From: JABCPH02 sp963524305
GTDB taxonomy: Bacteria > Fusobacteriota > Fusobacteriia > Fusobacteriales > Leptotrichiaceae
NCBI GenBank assembly: GCA_963524305.1
Contig: CAURGH010000021.1
Span: 1-31,055, forward strand
Direction: 5' to 3'
DNA: 31,055 nt
The translations under genes and the position numbers were made by a program. This document shows, piece after piece, positions 14,660 to 23,749 of the stretch; position 1 is the stretch's first letter, and every line of letters starts with the position of its first letter. Below the pieces are notes generated by a model, which worked only from the letters and a program-made list of their open reading frames with translations, did not search any database and was not told the origin of the DNA.

Positions 14660-14690
14660 AAGTTGCAAATGATTGATTTTGCAACTTTTT
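14660..14690 (+). terminator. Terminator after the ClC gene
   Basis: AAGTTGCAAA and TTTTGCAACTT pair around TGATTGA and are followed by a T-run. A TTG in the recG frame lies inside this stem, which argues against starting recG there. Confidence 0.8.
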
Positions 14691-14756
14691 CTTTTGAAAA
14701 ATGGTTGGAATATGTTACACTATATGAGTAGAATAAGAACGGGAGTTTTTTGGAAA

Positions 14757-16796
14757 ATGGTAAATTATAATTTGTTGTATAGTGATCTGAAAGATGTGAA
14801 AATACAGGGATTGGGAAAAGTACAACTTGGAAAATTTAATAAATTAGGAGTTCATACTTTGTATGATTTGTTGTATTTTTTTCCAAGAGCATATGAAAAT
14901 AGAGGAAATAGTAAGAAAATAGATAAAATTTTGGCAGATGAGTTTGTTATTTTAACTGGTACGATTGTAAATATTTCTAGTCAGTTTGCTGCTAGAAGAC
15001 CGATGTTTAAGGCAATTTTAGCAGATGAAACTGGAATGATTGAGCTTGTTTGGTTTAATAATAAATTTGTGAAAAATTATGTTCATGTGGGGGATGAAGT
15101 TTCGGTTTATGGGAAAGTTAGAAAGACAATGAAATTTCAGATGATAAATCCTGAATTTAAAAGGGATGAGCAAATAGCCGAGGCAATGTTGCCGATTTAT
15201 CCATCGACAGCTTCATTGAAACAGCCGACTATTAGGAAAATTGTGGAAAAGGCATTGTTTGAGTATGCATATTTGTTGGAGGAAAATATTCCGAAAGAAT
15301 TAATGGAGCAAGAGAATTTGCCGAGTAGGACTAGGGCTATTATGGATATTCATTTTCCGAAGAATGAAGAGGTTATGGAAAGGGCGAAAAGGCGATTTAT
15401 GCTGGAAGAAATTTTGCTTTTGGAAGCTGGGATTTTGCAGAATAGGTTTAAGATTGATCAGGCGAATAGTAATGTTTATAAGTTGGAAGATAAAAAAGGG
15501 CTAGTTCGAGAATTTATTGATAGTTTGAATTATGAATTGACAAGGGCTCAGAAGCGGGTAATTACTGAGATTTATAAAGAATTGAAAAATGGGAAAATTG
15601 TGAATAGACTAATTCAAGGAGATGTTGGATCAGGGAAAACAATAGTTTCGTTCATTATTCTTTTATATATTGTTGAAAATGGATATCAAGGTGTGATAAT
15701 GGCACCAACAGAAATTTTGGCAACGCAGCATTATTTGGGAATTGTGGATCAATTTAATAATTTAGATGTCAGAGTTGGGTTGTTGACTGGGAGCTTGAAA
15801 GGGAAGAAAAAGGAAAAATTATTGCTTGAAATAGAGAATGGCGTGGTTGATATTGTGATTGGGACTCATTCGCTGATAGAGGATAATGTGATTTTTAAGA
15901 ATTTGGGATTGATTGTAATTGATGAGCAGCATCGTTTTGGAGTGACTCAGAGAAAATTATTAAGAGAAAAGGGAAATTTGGAAAATTTGATTGTAATGAG
16001 TGCTACACCAATTCCACGTTCTTTAGCGTTGACGATTTATGGGGATTTGGATGTTTCGATTATTGATGAATTGCCGAAAGGGAGAAGTCCGATTGTTACG
16101 AAATGGATAAAATCAGAGGAAGAAAAACGTAAAATGTACGAATTTATTGAGAAAAAATTGAGGAAAGGGCGACAGGCGTATGTTGTTTCGCCTTTGATTG
16201 AGGAAAGTGAAACGTTGGGGAATATAAAATCAGCGCAGGAAACTTTTGAGGAATATAGTGCGATTTTTTCAAATTGGAAAATTGGGTTGATTCATGGAAG
16301 GCAGAAATATCAGGAAAAAGAAGAGGTGATGAGGCTTTTCAAAAAGGGAGAAATTGATATTTTAGTTTCGACTACGGTAATTGAAGTTGGGGTGAATGTT
16401 CCAAATGCTTCAATTATGGTAATTCGTGATGCACAAAGATTTGGTCTTTCGTCGCTTCATCAGTTGCGAGGAAGAGTTGGTCGTGGAAGTCATCAATCAT
16501 ATTGTTTTTTGGAATCGGAAACTACAAATAAGATTTCGATAAAGCGTTTGGAGGCAATGGAAAGCACAACGGATGGATTTAAAATAGCTGAAGAGGATTT
16601 AAAATTAAGGAATTCAGGAGAGATTTTGGGAACTAGGCAGAGTGGGATTTCGGATATGCTGTTTACAGATATTGTGAAAAATGTACGTGAAATAAAGATT
16701 GTGAGAGATTTTGTGATAGAATATTTGAAGAATAATAACGGAGATATCGGGAATGAGTTTTTGAAATTGGATATTTATCATAAATTCTTTAATTAA
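14757..16796 (+). CDS. recG: ATP-dependent DNA helicase RecG
   Basis: RecG is a double-stranded DNA translocase that remodels stalled replication forks and Holliday junctions. An N-terminal wedge/OB region (roughly residues 60-150) includes YFFPRAYENR and a GTIVNISS strand. The helicase core follows: GDVGSGKT (Walker A), APTEILA, DEQHRFG (Walker B), SATPIPRS, and a C-terminal QLRGRVGRG with the TRQSGISD tail of RecG. The frame is open back to 14673, but the ATG at 14757 gives 679 residues, normal for RecG, while the earlier codons lie in the ClC terminator. A weak promoter (TTGAAA 14694, TACACT 14716) is possible. Confidence 0.95.
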   Translation: MVNYNLLYSDLKDVKIQGLGKVQLGKFNKLGVHTLYDLLYFFPRAYENRGNSKKIDKILADEFVILTGTIVNISSQFAARRPMFKAILADETGMIELVWFNNKFVKNYVHVGDEVSVYGKVRKTMKFQMINPEFKRDEQIAEAMLPIYPSTASLKQPTIRKIVEKALFEYAYLLEENIPKELMEQENLPSRTRAIMDIHFPKNEEVMERAKRRFMLEEILLLEAGILQNRFKIDQANSNVYKLEDKKGLVREFIDSLNYELTRAQKRVITEIYKELKNGKIVNRLIQGDVGSGKTIVSFIILLYIVENGYQGVIMAPTEILATQHYLGIVDQFNNLDVRVGLLTGSLKGKKKEKLLLEIENGVVDIVIGTHSLIEDNVIFKNLGLIVIDEQHRFGVTQRKLLREKGNLENLIVMSATPIPRSLALTIYGDLDVSIIDELPKGRSPIVTKWIKSEEEKRKMYEFIEKKLRKGRQAYVVSPLIEESETLGNIKSAQETFEEYSAIFSNWKIGLIHGRQKYQEKEEVMRLFKKGEIDILVSTTVIEVGVNVPNASIMVIRDAQRFGLSSLHQLRGRVGRGSHQSYCFLESETTNKISIKRLEAMESTTDGFKIAEEDLKLRNSGEILGTRQSGISDMLFTDIVKNVREIKIVRDFVIEYLKNNNGDIGNEFLKLDIYHKFFN

Positions 16797-16883
16797 TAAT
16801 TTTAGATGTTTTTGATAGTTCGATTGCCACTCTTAAATTCTGTTTTTGCTACAAAAATTTAATAATAGAAAGGAAAAATCTTT

Positions 16884-17768
16884 ATGAAAAGATATTTAGC
16901 AGACTTTGGTTTACTTTTAGTTGGAATATTGTGGGGATTGGGGTTTGTTTTTGTGAAAATTGGATTGAATGAAGGGATAGATCCGTTTTATTTGTCTTCG
17001 ATAAGATTTTTGATGGGATTTGTGGCTTTGTATTTGATTTTTAGAAAGAAAGTTAGTAAAATTGTAAAAAGAGATATAAAAGCTGGGATTGTGATAGGAT
17101 TTTTTCAATTTATGGGATATTTGACACAGACTTATGGATTGACAATGACAACAGCTAGTAAAAATGCGTTTTTTACAGCAATAAATGTTGTAATTGTTCC
17201 GTATATTTTTTGGATATTGCATAAAAAGAAACCTGATATATTTTCGTTTGTTGCTTCAATTGTTTGTCTAGCAGGAGTTGGAGTTATTAGCTTTGATGCA
17301 AACATGAATTTGACGGATATAAATAGAGGGGATATTTTGACAATAATAAGTGCGTTCTTTTTTGCAGGACAAATTGCTACGACTGGGTATTTTTCTAGGA
17401 AAATAGAGCCGATGAAATTGATATTTATTCAAATGCTAGTTGCTGGAATATTGTTTTTGATAACTCAATTTGTTACGACTGGTGTGAGTGCGTTTACTCC
17501 ATTAAGCGGTATGACATTAGTATCAGTAGTGTATCTAGTACTATTTTCAACAGCAATTCCAACATTACTGCAAACTTTTTGTCAAAAGGCTACAACATCG
17601 ACAAGAGCTTCGATTTTGATGTCGACAGAATCGTTGTTTGCACCATTATTCGCATTTTTTTTGTTGCATGAAGTGTTGACTTTAAAAGTGATTTTTGGTG
17701 CAGTATTAATATTGTTTGCGGTATTGATTTCAGAGACAAAATTGGGATTGGCGAAAATGGAAGATTAA
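16884..17768 (+). CDS. DMT-family transporter (EamA)
   Basis: A ten-segment membrane protein built of two EamA repeats (about residues 5-140 and 150-285), the drug/metabolite transporter superfamily. The GILWGLGFVFVKIGL start and the repeated helix pattern in the second half are typical. Substrates vary from amino acids to metabolites and cannot be told here. AGAAAGG lies 9-15 bases before the ATG. It is followed 25 bases later by the lipoprotein gene and may be co-transcribed with it. Confidence 0.88.
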   Translation: MKRYLADFGLLLVGILWGLGFVFVKIGLNEGIDPFYLSSIRFLMGFVALYLIFRKKVSKIVKRDIKAGIVIGFFQFMGYLTQTYGLTMTTASKNAFFTAINVVIVPYIFWILHKKKPDIFSFVASIVCLAGVGVISFDANMNLTDINRGDILTIISAFFFAGQIATTGYFSRKIEPMKLIFIQMLVAGILFLITQFVTTGVSAFTPLSGMTLVSVVYLVLFSTAIPTLLQTFCQKATTSTRASILMSTESLFAPLFAFFLLHEVLTLKVIFGAVLILFAVLISETKLGLAKMED

Positions 17769-17793
17769 AAATTAATTGTGGAAAGGTAGAAAA

Positions 17794-18417
17794 ATGAAAA
17801 AAAATTACAAAAAAATTATAGCTTTGGGAATAATTTTGATTTTGGTTATTTCTTGTGGAAAATCAAAAAAAGATAATGGAAAAAAGACATCGAAAGGTGC
17901 TGATAAAGTAATTGAGGAAGCTGCAAAAAAAGCGGCTGAAAATCAAAAAAAATATGATGGGAAAAAAATGAATGAGAAAATCGTAGGAAGTTATGTAAGT
18001 GGAAATAGTTTAGTTAAAATATACAAGGAAAAAAATGATTATTACATTCAGTGGGGAGAACTGGATATGGAATCGTGGCAAAAGAAAATTGATGCAATGA
18101 AGGAAAAAGGTGAAACATACAATACTTTCGATTCGACAGATGTAACTTGGGGGAATTCTGATGTTGTGATGTTTAAGCCGATAAAATTGGAGAAAAAAGG
18201 GACAAAATTGTATAATCCAAAAATGAAGCAAACTTATTCTGTCGTTGAAGCTGATAATGTTTTAATAAAAATTGATGGACACGATGAAATGCAGCCAATT
18301 TTAAGAAGATTGAGCGAAGATGAAACTAAAAGAATGAAAAATGTAAAATTTTTATATGATGGAAATCGACCTTTAGAAGGAACTGATTTTTACAATAAGA
18401 TTCCCACTGGAATTTAG
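17794..18417 (+). CDS. Predicted lipoprotein, function unknown
   Basis: The N-terminus has a basic stretch, a hydrophobic core IALGIILILVIS and then C-G-K-S, a lipobox-type cleavage site with Cys at about residue 21, so it should be lipid-anchored in the envelope. A charged Lys-rich linker follows, then a compact region with VGSYVSGNSLVKIYKEKNDYY and a Tyr/Trp-rich middle that could be a lipocalin-like beta fold. An in-frame TTG at 17776 precedes it, but AAAGG before the ATG at 17794 fits the start. The family is not recognised. Confidence 0.75.
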   Translation: MKKNYKKIIALGIILILVISCGKSKKDNGKKTSKGADKVIEEAAKKAAENQKKYDGKKMNEKIVGSYVSGNSLVKIYKEKNDYYIQWGELDMESWQKKIDAMKEKGETYNTFDSTDVTWGNSDVVMFKPIKLEKKGTKLYNPKMKQTYSVVEADNVLIKIDGHDEMQPILRRLSEDETKRMKNVKFLYDGNRPLEGTDFYNKIPTGI

Positions 18418-18451
18418 AAGACCGATTTAACAAATAATTTCAAATATTAGA

Positions 18452-18488
18452 AAAAAGAAATGTTCCACTCATTATGAATGGAACATTT
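18452..18488. terminator. Bidirectional terminator
   Basis: AAATGTTCCA and TGGAACATTT are perfect 10-bp arms around an 11-13-base loop, followed by TTTTT on plus and T-rich sequence on minus. It ends both the lipoprotein and UPF0756 transcripts and overlaps the end of the latter gene. Confidence 0.85.
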
Positions 18489-18930
18489 TTATTATCTGCA
18501 AAATACAATAAGTAATACCACTAGCAATAACAGGCCCTGCAGCGACTCCTTTAAAGAAAACAACTCCCATTATAGTTCCAATAACCAAAGCAACTGTAAT
18601 TTCAGGTTGTCCGTGAAGTAAGTTGACACCTCTTGCCGAAAGCAAAGAAACTGTGATTCCACTAACGATTGCGACCCATCCAATTGGTGAATGGAAGGCA
18701 TTTATCAAGTGCTTGAAGCCAATTTCATTTGTAGCGATAGGAATTAAAATAGCGATTGTAATAACTAAAACTCCCCAATTTATCCCTTTCGTACGAAATT
18801 GTGCCATTAATTTGTCGGTATGAGGTAAAAATTTTAGAATCATAACGAATATTGTAGCAACTACAATTGATTGATTTTTTGTAATAAATCCAACGAATAA
18901 AATTAAGGCTAAAAATAACCAACTTTCCAT
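18472..18930 (-). CDS. UPF0756 (DUF441) membrane protein
   Basis: A 152-residue protein with four predicted membrane spans. The sequences LFLALILFVGFITKNQS, VLVITIAILIPIATNEIG, the GWVAIVSGITVSLLSARGV block and the final GVAAGPVIASGI match the UPF0756/DUF441 (YeaL-like) family, whose function is unknown. AAAGGAG precedes the ATG, and an extended -10 (TATGGTAAAAT) lies about 35 bases further up on minus. It stands alone, divergent from the SDR gene. Confidence 0.88.
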   Translation of the reverse strand: MESWLFLALILFVGFITKNQSIVVATIFVMILKFLPHTDKLMAQFRTKGINWGVLVITIAILIPIATNEIGFKHLINAFHSPIGWVAIVSGITVSLLSARGVNLLHGQPEITVALVIGTIMGVVFFKGVAAGPVIASGITYCILQIIKMFHS

Positions 18931-18968
18931 GTAAAAAATTCTCCTTTCAAATTTTTGATAATAAACAT

Positions 18969-18999
18969 TTTACCATAAAAATAATTTTTGTGTTATACT
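18969..18999 (+). promoter_or_regulatory. Probable promoter for the SDR gene
   Basis: TATACT at 18994-18999 with a TG just upstream. The -35 is weak (TTTACC at 18969-18974, 19-base spacing). The long AT-rich leader to 19141 has no other clear signal. Confidence 0.45.
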
Positions 19000-19140
19000 T
19001 GTAATAGATAATTTTATTTTATTTTAGTAATTTTTGTAAAATAAAATAATTAATATTTATAAATAATTAAAAAGATAGTATTTAAAGTTGTGAAAGTTTG
19101 TTATAAGATAAAAAAGAAAAATTTAAAAGGAGGAAACAAA

Positions 19141-19899
19141 ATGTCAAGAAATGTATTTATAACTGGAGCGTCAAGTGGAATTGGAAAGGCGATTGCATAT
19201 GCATTTGGGAAAAATGGTGATGATTTGATTTTGTGTGCAAGAAGAATTGAGAAATTACAGGAAATTAAAGCTGATATTGAGAGAAAATATGGAGTAAATG
19301 TGCATATTTTTGAGTTGGATGTAATGAAATATGAAAAAGTTGCAAAGACTGTGAAAAAAATATTGGAAAAAGTTTCAAGAATTGATATTTTAGTGAATAA
19401 TGCAGGATTAGCTTTGGGACTTGATAAATTTCAAGATTATAGTATTACGGATATGGAAATAATGATAGACACTAATGTGAAAGGTCTTTTGTATGTGAGC
19501 CGTGAGATTATACCAAATATGGTAGAAAATAATACGGGACATATAATTAATATGGGTTCAACTGCTGGAATTTACGCTTATGCAGGTGCAGCGGTTTATT
19601 GTGCAACAAAAGCAGCAGTAAGATTTTTAAGCGATGGAATTAGAATTGATACAATTGATAAAAATATTAAGGTCAGTACATTACAGCCAGGAATTGTTGA
19701 GACAGATTTTAGTGAAGTCAGATTTCATGGGGACAGAAAGAGAGCGAAAGGAATTTATTTGGGAATTGAAGCATTAAAGCCAGAAGATATCGCAGACATT
19801 GCGTTATACGTTGCAAATCAGCCAAAGCACGTTCAAATTTCAGATGTAACAATAATGGCTACACAACAAGCGACAGGATTTATGGTTCATAAAAAATGA
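19141..19899 (+). CDS. SDR-family NAD(P)-dependent oxidoreductase, YdfG-like
   Basis: A classical short-chain dehydrogenase of 252 residues. It has TGASSGIG (cofactor loop, residues 8-15), NNAGLALG, a catalytic Ser in MGSTAG, and Y-C-A-T-K. An Arg pair after the first strand (CARRIEK) favours NADP. The C-terminal KPEDIADIALYVANQPKHV followed by QATGFMVHK resembles the YdfG group, which acts on 3-hydroxy acids such as L-serine and 3-hydroxypropionate. The frame extends to a GTG at 19090, but AAGGAGG just before 19141 sets the start there. No operon partner lies close by. Confidence 0.9.
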   Translation: MSRNVFITGASSGIGKAIAYAFGKNGDDLILCARRIEKLQEIKADIERKYGVNVHIFELDVMKYEKVAKTVKKILEKVSRIDILVNNAGLALGLDKFQDYSITDMEIMIDTNVKGLLYVSREIIPNMVENNTGHIINMGSTAGIYAYAGAAVYCATKAAVRFLSDGIRIDTIDKNIKVSTLQPGIVETDFSEVRFHGDRKRAKGIYLGIEALKPEDIADIALYVANQPKHVQISDVTIMATQQATGFMVHKK

Positions 19900-19915
19900 A
19901 TCAGTTGAATTACTA

Positions 19916-19944
19916 TTGTTTCACTCAAAAAAATGTGGTATAAT
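19916..19944 (+). promoter_or_regulatory. Promoter of the small basic repeat-peptide gene
   Basis: TTGTTT (19916-19921) and TATAAT (19939-19944) with 17 bases between. Confidence 0.6.
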
Positions 19945-20009
19945 TATTAAGAAACATTATATTAAAAATTTGTATAATGTTTAGATAGTAATATTGGGAG
20001 GAAAAGTTT

Positions 20010-20234
20010 ATGAAAAAATTGGTAGTGTTATTAGGAATTTTAGGATTTTCAATTTTGGGATTTTCTAAAGTAGTTTATGTAAAAAGAGAACCATCAAGAA
20101 AAGTTTATGTGAAGAGAGAAGATTCTAGAAGAATTACAAGAAGAGTAAATCAAATAAAAAGAAAAAATTCTAAGAAAAAAGTGGTTTATGTAAAAAGAGA
20201 ACCATCAAGAAAATGGTTTATAAAAAAAAGATAG
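20010..20234 (+). CDS. Exported basic repeat peptide (VYVKRE repeats)
   Basis: A 74-residue protein with a signal peptide (KKLVVLLGILGFSILGFS) and a mature part of about 55 residues dominated by Lys and Arg. It carries VVYVKREPSRK at the start and again near the end, plus VYVKREDSRR between, so three repeats of V-Y-V-K-R-E. The DNA copies (20070-20101 and 20181-20212) are nearly identical, a sign of recent duplication or conversion. GGGAGG precedes the ATG, with a good promoter upstream and a terminator after. The strong positive charge suggests binding of acidic polymers such as nucleic acid, lipopolysaccharide or peptidoglycan; this is inference. Not recognised as a family. Confidence 0.7.
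   Translation: MKKLVVLLGILGFSILGFSKVVYVKREPSRKVYVKREDSRRITRRVNQIKRKNSKKKVVYVKREPSRKWFIKKR
20070..20212 (+). repeat. Direct repeat inside the repeat-peptide gene
   Basis: Two copies of about 32 bases (20070-20101, 20181-20212) differ at essentially one position and encode V-V-Y-V-K-R-E-P-S-R-K. A diverged third copy sits at 20101-20130. Confidence 0.8.
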
Positions 20235-20246
20235 ATTAATTAAAGT

Positions 20247-20285
20247 GAAAGCTGCACATTTTAAGAAATACAGGTGCAGTTTTTC
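20247..20285 (+). terminator. Terminator after the repeat-peptide gene
   Basis: The arms AAAGCTGCAC and GTGCAGTTTTT pair (one G-U) and run into a T-tract. Confidence 0.75.
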
Positions 20286-20385
20286 ATTTTATTAATAATA
20301 AATTATTAACAAAAAATTCTTAAAGTAAAAATACAACTTTCAATTATTTTATCCCCTCAATGTCGATAAAAAATAAATAATGTGA

Positions 20386-20447
20386 TATAATAGAGTATAG
20401 TTAGAATAAAGCCTTGAATGAAATGAATAAAAGAAGTTAAAAGGCTT
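20386..20447 (+). promoter_or_regulatory. Leader of the DKNYY gene: -10 and inverted repeat
   Basis: TATAAT at 20386-20391 preceded by TGTGA (extended -10). In the leader, AAGCCTT (20409-20415) and AAGGCTT (20441-20447) form a 7-bp stem just upstream of the ribosome site. There is no T-run, so it is not a terminator. Confidence 0.5.
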
Positions 20448-20476
20448 GGAGTGTGGAACTAGAGGAGTACGGCAGG

Positions 20477-22618
20477 ATGCAAAAAAAGATATTTAAATTA
20501 ATAGGAATGATGGTTTTATTTGGAAATATAGGTTTTTCTGAATATAAGATGAAAGATGGAAAAGTTTATTATAATAATAATCTTGTAGTAAAAAATTTAG
20601 ATGTGAATAAGTTTAAAGTTTTAGGAAATAATTATGTAACAGATAATAATAAAATATTTTTTATGAATTTAGAAATGAAAAGAGTTGATTTACCTACATT
20701 TGAAGTTTTGGCAAATCAATTGTCAAAGGATAAAAATAATGTGTATTATAAAGATGATGTTTTTCCTGATTTGAATGTAGCAGATCTTAAGATTTATAAT
20801 GATGAGGATGCAGGAGTTGTTTATGTTCAAAGCAATGAAAAAATATATGCTTTTACAGATTTGGAAATAAGAGAATTACAAGGAGTAAATTTAGCATCGT
20901 TTGAAGTATTAAAAAATGGTTATTCAAAAGATAATAAAAAAATTTACTATGAAGGAATGGTGTTGGAAAACTCTAATCCAGCGACATTTAAAATTTTGAA
21001 TAATGGTTATTCAAAAGATATAAATAATGTTTACTATTTGTCGGAACCTATACAAGGTGCAAATCCTAAGGCATTTAATGCATTAAGTGACTCTTATGCT
21101 ACAGATGGTAAAAATATTTATTATGGGAATAAAGCTATAAAAGGTGCGGATTTGTTAACGTTTGAAACAATTAGTGATTATCCTTTTTATAGTAAAGATA
21201 AAAATGGCGTTTATTATAATGGAGTAAAAATTCCAAGCGCAGACTCTAAAACATTTGAGGTACTTGATTATGAGTATTCAAAAGATAAAAATAATGTTTA
21301 TCAAAAAAATAAAGTGGTGAGCAAAGCGAATCCGCAAACATTTGAGTTGATACCAGATACAATTTATGCAAGAGATAACAATAACATTTTTTATAATTTG
21401 AATATGATAGATAGATATAATCCTCAAAATTTTGAGGTAAAAAATTCGTATATATTAAAAAGCAATAATAAAATTTATTATATTGGTTTAAAATTGAATA
21501 AAGTGGATGCAGCAACGTTTGAAACAGTAAAAGGGAACGATGATCCAGATTTTAGAAGTCCATATGTGAAGGATAAAAAAAGAGTTTATGTCGTAAATGT
21601 TTTGAATCCAGATAGAACGATTGAAGAGATAAAAGGTGCGGATCCTAAAAATTTCAGTATTATTGATCCGGATTATTACATGTATACAAGGGACAAGGGA
21701 GATGTTTATTATTATGATGCATCGACAAAAATTTCTAAAATGAAAGGTGCAGATGCAAAATCATTTAAAATATTTGATAACTATTTTTCAAAGGATAAAA
21801 AAGATGTTTACTTTAAAAATGCTAAATTGAAAGGAATTAGTTCAAAAAAATTTAATATTTTATTAGAAAACTATTCAATGTATTTCTTGCGAGATAAAAA
21901 TAGTGTATACTTATTTACAATAAATGATCCAATTGATACGACTTGGCAAAAATTGGAAGCAATTCCTACGATAGATCCTGATTCATTTGAAGTACTAGAT
22001 GACTGGTATTTTAAAGATAAAAGCAATGTGTATTATTACGATTTGTCTAGAAAAGACAAATTTATGAAAATTCCATTGGCAGATACAGGAACATTTACTG
22101 TTTTGACTGAAGGATATTCAAAAGATGCAAATAATGTGTATTATTATGGTGAAAAAATTGAATCTGTACATCCAGAAGGATTCAAAATTGTAAAAAGTAC
22201 ACCACAAGGGAATTTTATAAAAGATGATGACAATGTATATTTATTTTCTTTACAATATGAAGGAAATAATGATGAAAAACACAAGATAAAAATTTTCAAT
22301 AATGTGGATGCACCGTCATTTGCGATGTATAATGAATACTATGGAAAAGATAAAAATAATATTTATTATTATGATTTTTCAAATACAGAAGAATTATTGA
22401 AAGTTGACAAGGCAAATAGAAATACTTTTGTAGCATTAAACGAGTACTATGCAAAAGATAAAAACAATGTGTATTGTACAAATAAAGTCTTGAAACGAGC
22501 AGATAGTCAAACGTTTGATATAGTTACTGATCAAGATACAGGAGAGCCGTTAGCTAGAGATAAAAATAATGTTTATAATAATTATTGTGAGATAAGTGAT
22601 GAATCAGGTAATGAATAG
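20477..22618 (+). CDS. Exported DKNYY-repeat protein (713 aa)
   Basis: The start ATG at 20477 follows AGGAG at 20463-20467; an upstream GTG at 20453 is in frame but would put charged residues before the signal peptide. The signal peptide (FKLIGMMVLFGNIGFS) is followed by about 18-20 tandem repeats of roughly 35-40 residues. Each has the DKNYY-family pattern S-K-D-K-N-N-V-Y-Y, a short strand and K-G-A-D-x-x-T/S-F-E/K-V/I-L. These repeats probably make an elongated beta-rich surface structure, but no activity is known. An 80-base gap separates it from the lysozyme-like lipoprotein gene, which may be co-expressed. Another DKNYY protein lies downstream on the opposite strand. Confidence 0.85.
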   Translation: MQKKIFKLIGMMVLFGNIGFSEYKMKDGKVYYNNNLVVKNLDVNKFKVLGNNYVTDNNKIFFMNLEMKRVDLPTFEVLANQLSKDKNNVYYKDDVFPDLNVADLKIYNDEDAGVVYVQSNEKIYAFTDLEIRELQGVNLASFEVLKNGYSKDNKKIYYEGMVLENSNPATFKILNNGYSKDINNVYYLSEPIQGANPKAFNALSDSYATDGKNIYYGNKAIKGADLLTFETISDYPFYSKDKNGVYYNGVKIPSADSKTFEVLDYEYSKDKNNVYQKNKVVSKANPQTFELIPDTIYARDNNNIFYNLNMIDRYNPQNFEVKNSYILKSNNKIYYIGLKLNKVDAATFETVKGNDDPDFRSPYVKDKKRVYVVNVLNPDRTIEEIKGADPKNFSIIDPDYYMYTRDKGDVYYYDASTKISKMKGADAKSFKIFDNYFSKDKKDVYFKNAKLKGISSKKFNILLENYSMYFLRDKNSVYLFTINDPIDTTWQKLEAIPTIDPDSFEVLDDWYFKDKSNVYYYDLSRKDKFMKIPLADTGTFTVLTEGYSKDANNVYYYGEKIESVHPEGFKIVKSTPQGNFIKDDDNVYLFSLQYEGNNDEKHKIKIFNNVDAPSFAMYNEYYGKDKNNIYYYDFSNTEELLKVDKANRNTFVALNEYYAKDKNNVYCTNKVLKRADSQTFDIVTDQDTGEPLARDKNNVYNNYCEISDESGNE

Positions 22619-22690
22619 TTTTTTCATAAAAAGTAGAAAAAAGAAAGGAGTTAGATTTTATAAATTAATTTTTATGAAATTTTGAAAAAT

Positions 22691-23620
22691 ATGAAAAGAA
22701 AAGGAAATAAAATTTTAACTTTTGGATTGGCGAGTATTGTAGTGTTTGCTTGTTCAAGTAATTCGTTGGAAGCAGGAATTTTTAAAAGAAAACCAAAAAC
22801 AGTTTCGCAAGAAACAATTAACAATGGAACTGTAAAAGAAAATAAAAAAAATACAGAAATATCAGTACAGCCAACAATAAATCAAGAGAATAAAGCAAAT
22901 TTATCTATTTCAAAAGAGGAATTAAGTGTTGTTGCTGAGAAAATTTTTAAAAATGAAGCTGGTGGAGTGAAAAATAATTTAGTTTCATGGAATTCTGGAG
23001 AGAATTTTCCATCATTAGGAATTGGGCACTTTATTTGGTATAAAAAAGGGGAAAAAGGTGCATTTGAAGAAAGTTTTCCACCATTAGTGGAATTCTATAA
23101 ATCAAAAAATGTAAGATTACCCAAAATTTTGGAAAATAATCAGTATGCACCTTGGAAAAATAAAAAAGAATTTGATGCTTTAAAAGCACAGAAAAATGCG
23201 GATATTCAAGAATTAATTAATTTTCTTTATAATACAAAAGATGTTCAAATTGAGTTTATTTTCGAGAGATTGGAAGCGTCACTTAACAAAATGTTAGCTG
23301 TTGCGAAAGATAAAGAAAATGTAAAAGAACAATTTTATAGAGTTGCCAATTCACCAAATGGACTTTATCCGTTAATTGATTATGTGAATTTTAAAGGAGA
23401 AGGAACAACAGCAACTGAAAATTACAAAGGTGAAGGATGGGGATTATTACAAGTCTTGGAAAATATGAAAGGTACTGAAACTGGAAAATCAGCTTTAGTA
23501 GAATTCAGTAATTCAGCAAAATTTGTGTTAGAAAGACGAGTTAAAAATTCAGATCCTGCTAGAAATGAGAAAAAGTGGTTACAAGGTTGGTTGAATAGAT
23601 GTAACACTTATAAACAATAA
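22691..23620 (+). CDS. Lysozyme-like lipoprotein, function unconfirmed
   Basis: The N-terminus is basic, then LTFGLASIVVFACSS: a lipobox with Cys near residue 21, so it is probably lipid-anchored. A Lys/Asn/Thr-rich linker (about residues 35-75) leads to a globular region starting with VVAEKIFKNEAGG and SWNSGENFPSLGIGHFIWY, which resembles lysozyme-like or muramidase-like domains with a Glu early in the fold (E in KNEAGG). A TTG at 22682 is in frame. Neither start has a convincing ribosome site; AAAGGAG at 22644-22650 is about 40 bases upstream of the ATG at 22691. The lysozyme relation is by appearance, and catalytic activity is not shown. Confidence 0.6.
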   Translation: MKRKGNKILTFGLASIVVFACSSNSLEAGIFKRKPKTVSQETINNGTVKENKKNTEISVQPTINQENKANLSISKEELSVVAEKIFKNEAGGVKNNLVSWNSGENFPSLGIGHFIWYKKGEKGAFEESFPPLVEFYKSKNVRLPKILENNQYAPWKNKKEFDALKAQKNADIQELINFLYNTKDVQIEFIFERLEASLNKMLAVAKDKENVKEQFYRVANSPNGLYPLIDYVNFKGEGTTATENYKGEGWGLLQVLENMKGTETGKSALVEFSNSAKFVLERRVKNSDPARNEKKWLQGWLNRCNTYKQ

Positions 23621-23666
23621 AATTGATTTTTAGATTGTAATAAGAGAATTACTAAAAAAGTTAAAT

Positions 23667-23716
23667 AAAAGGGACTGTCTTAAAATGATTAAAATTTTGA
23701 GACAGCCCTTTTTTCT
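23667..23716. terminator. Bidirectional terminator between convergent genes
   Basis: The arms AAAGGGACTGTCTTAAAAT and ATTTTGAGACAGCCCTTTT pair with small irregularities. T-runs lie on both sides. It ends the lysozyme-like gene and the minus-strand DKNYY gene. Confidence 0.85.
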
Positions 23717-23749
23717 TCGATATAACTTCCACCTTTCTGATGTTTCCAG

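Noticed and set aside
14673..14756. N-terminal extension of RecG from TTG 14673
   Set aside because: It starts inside the terminator stem of the ClC gene and is not like RecG; ATG 14757 gives a normal length.
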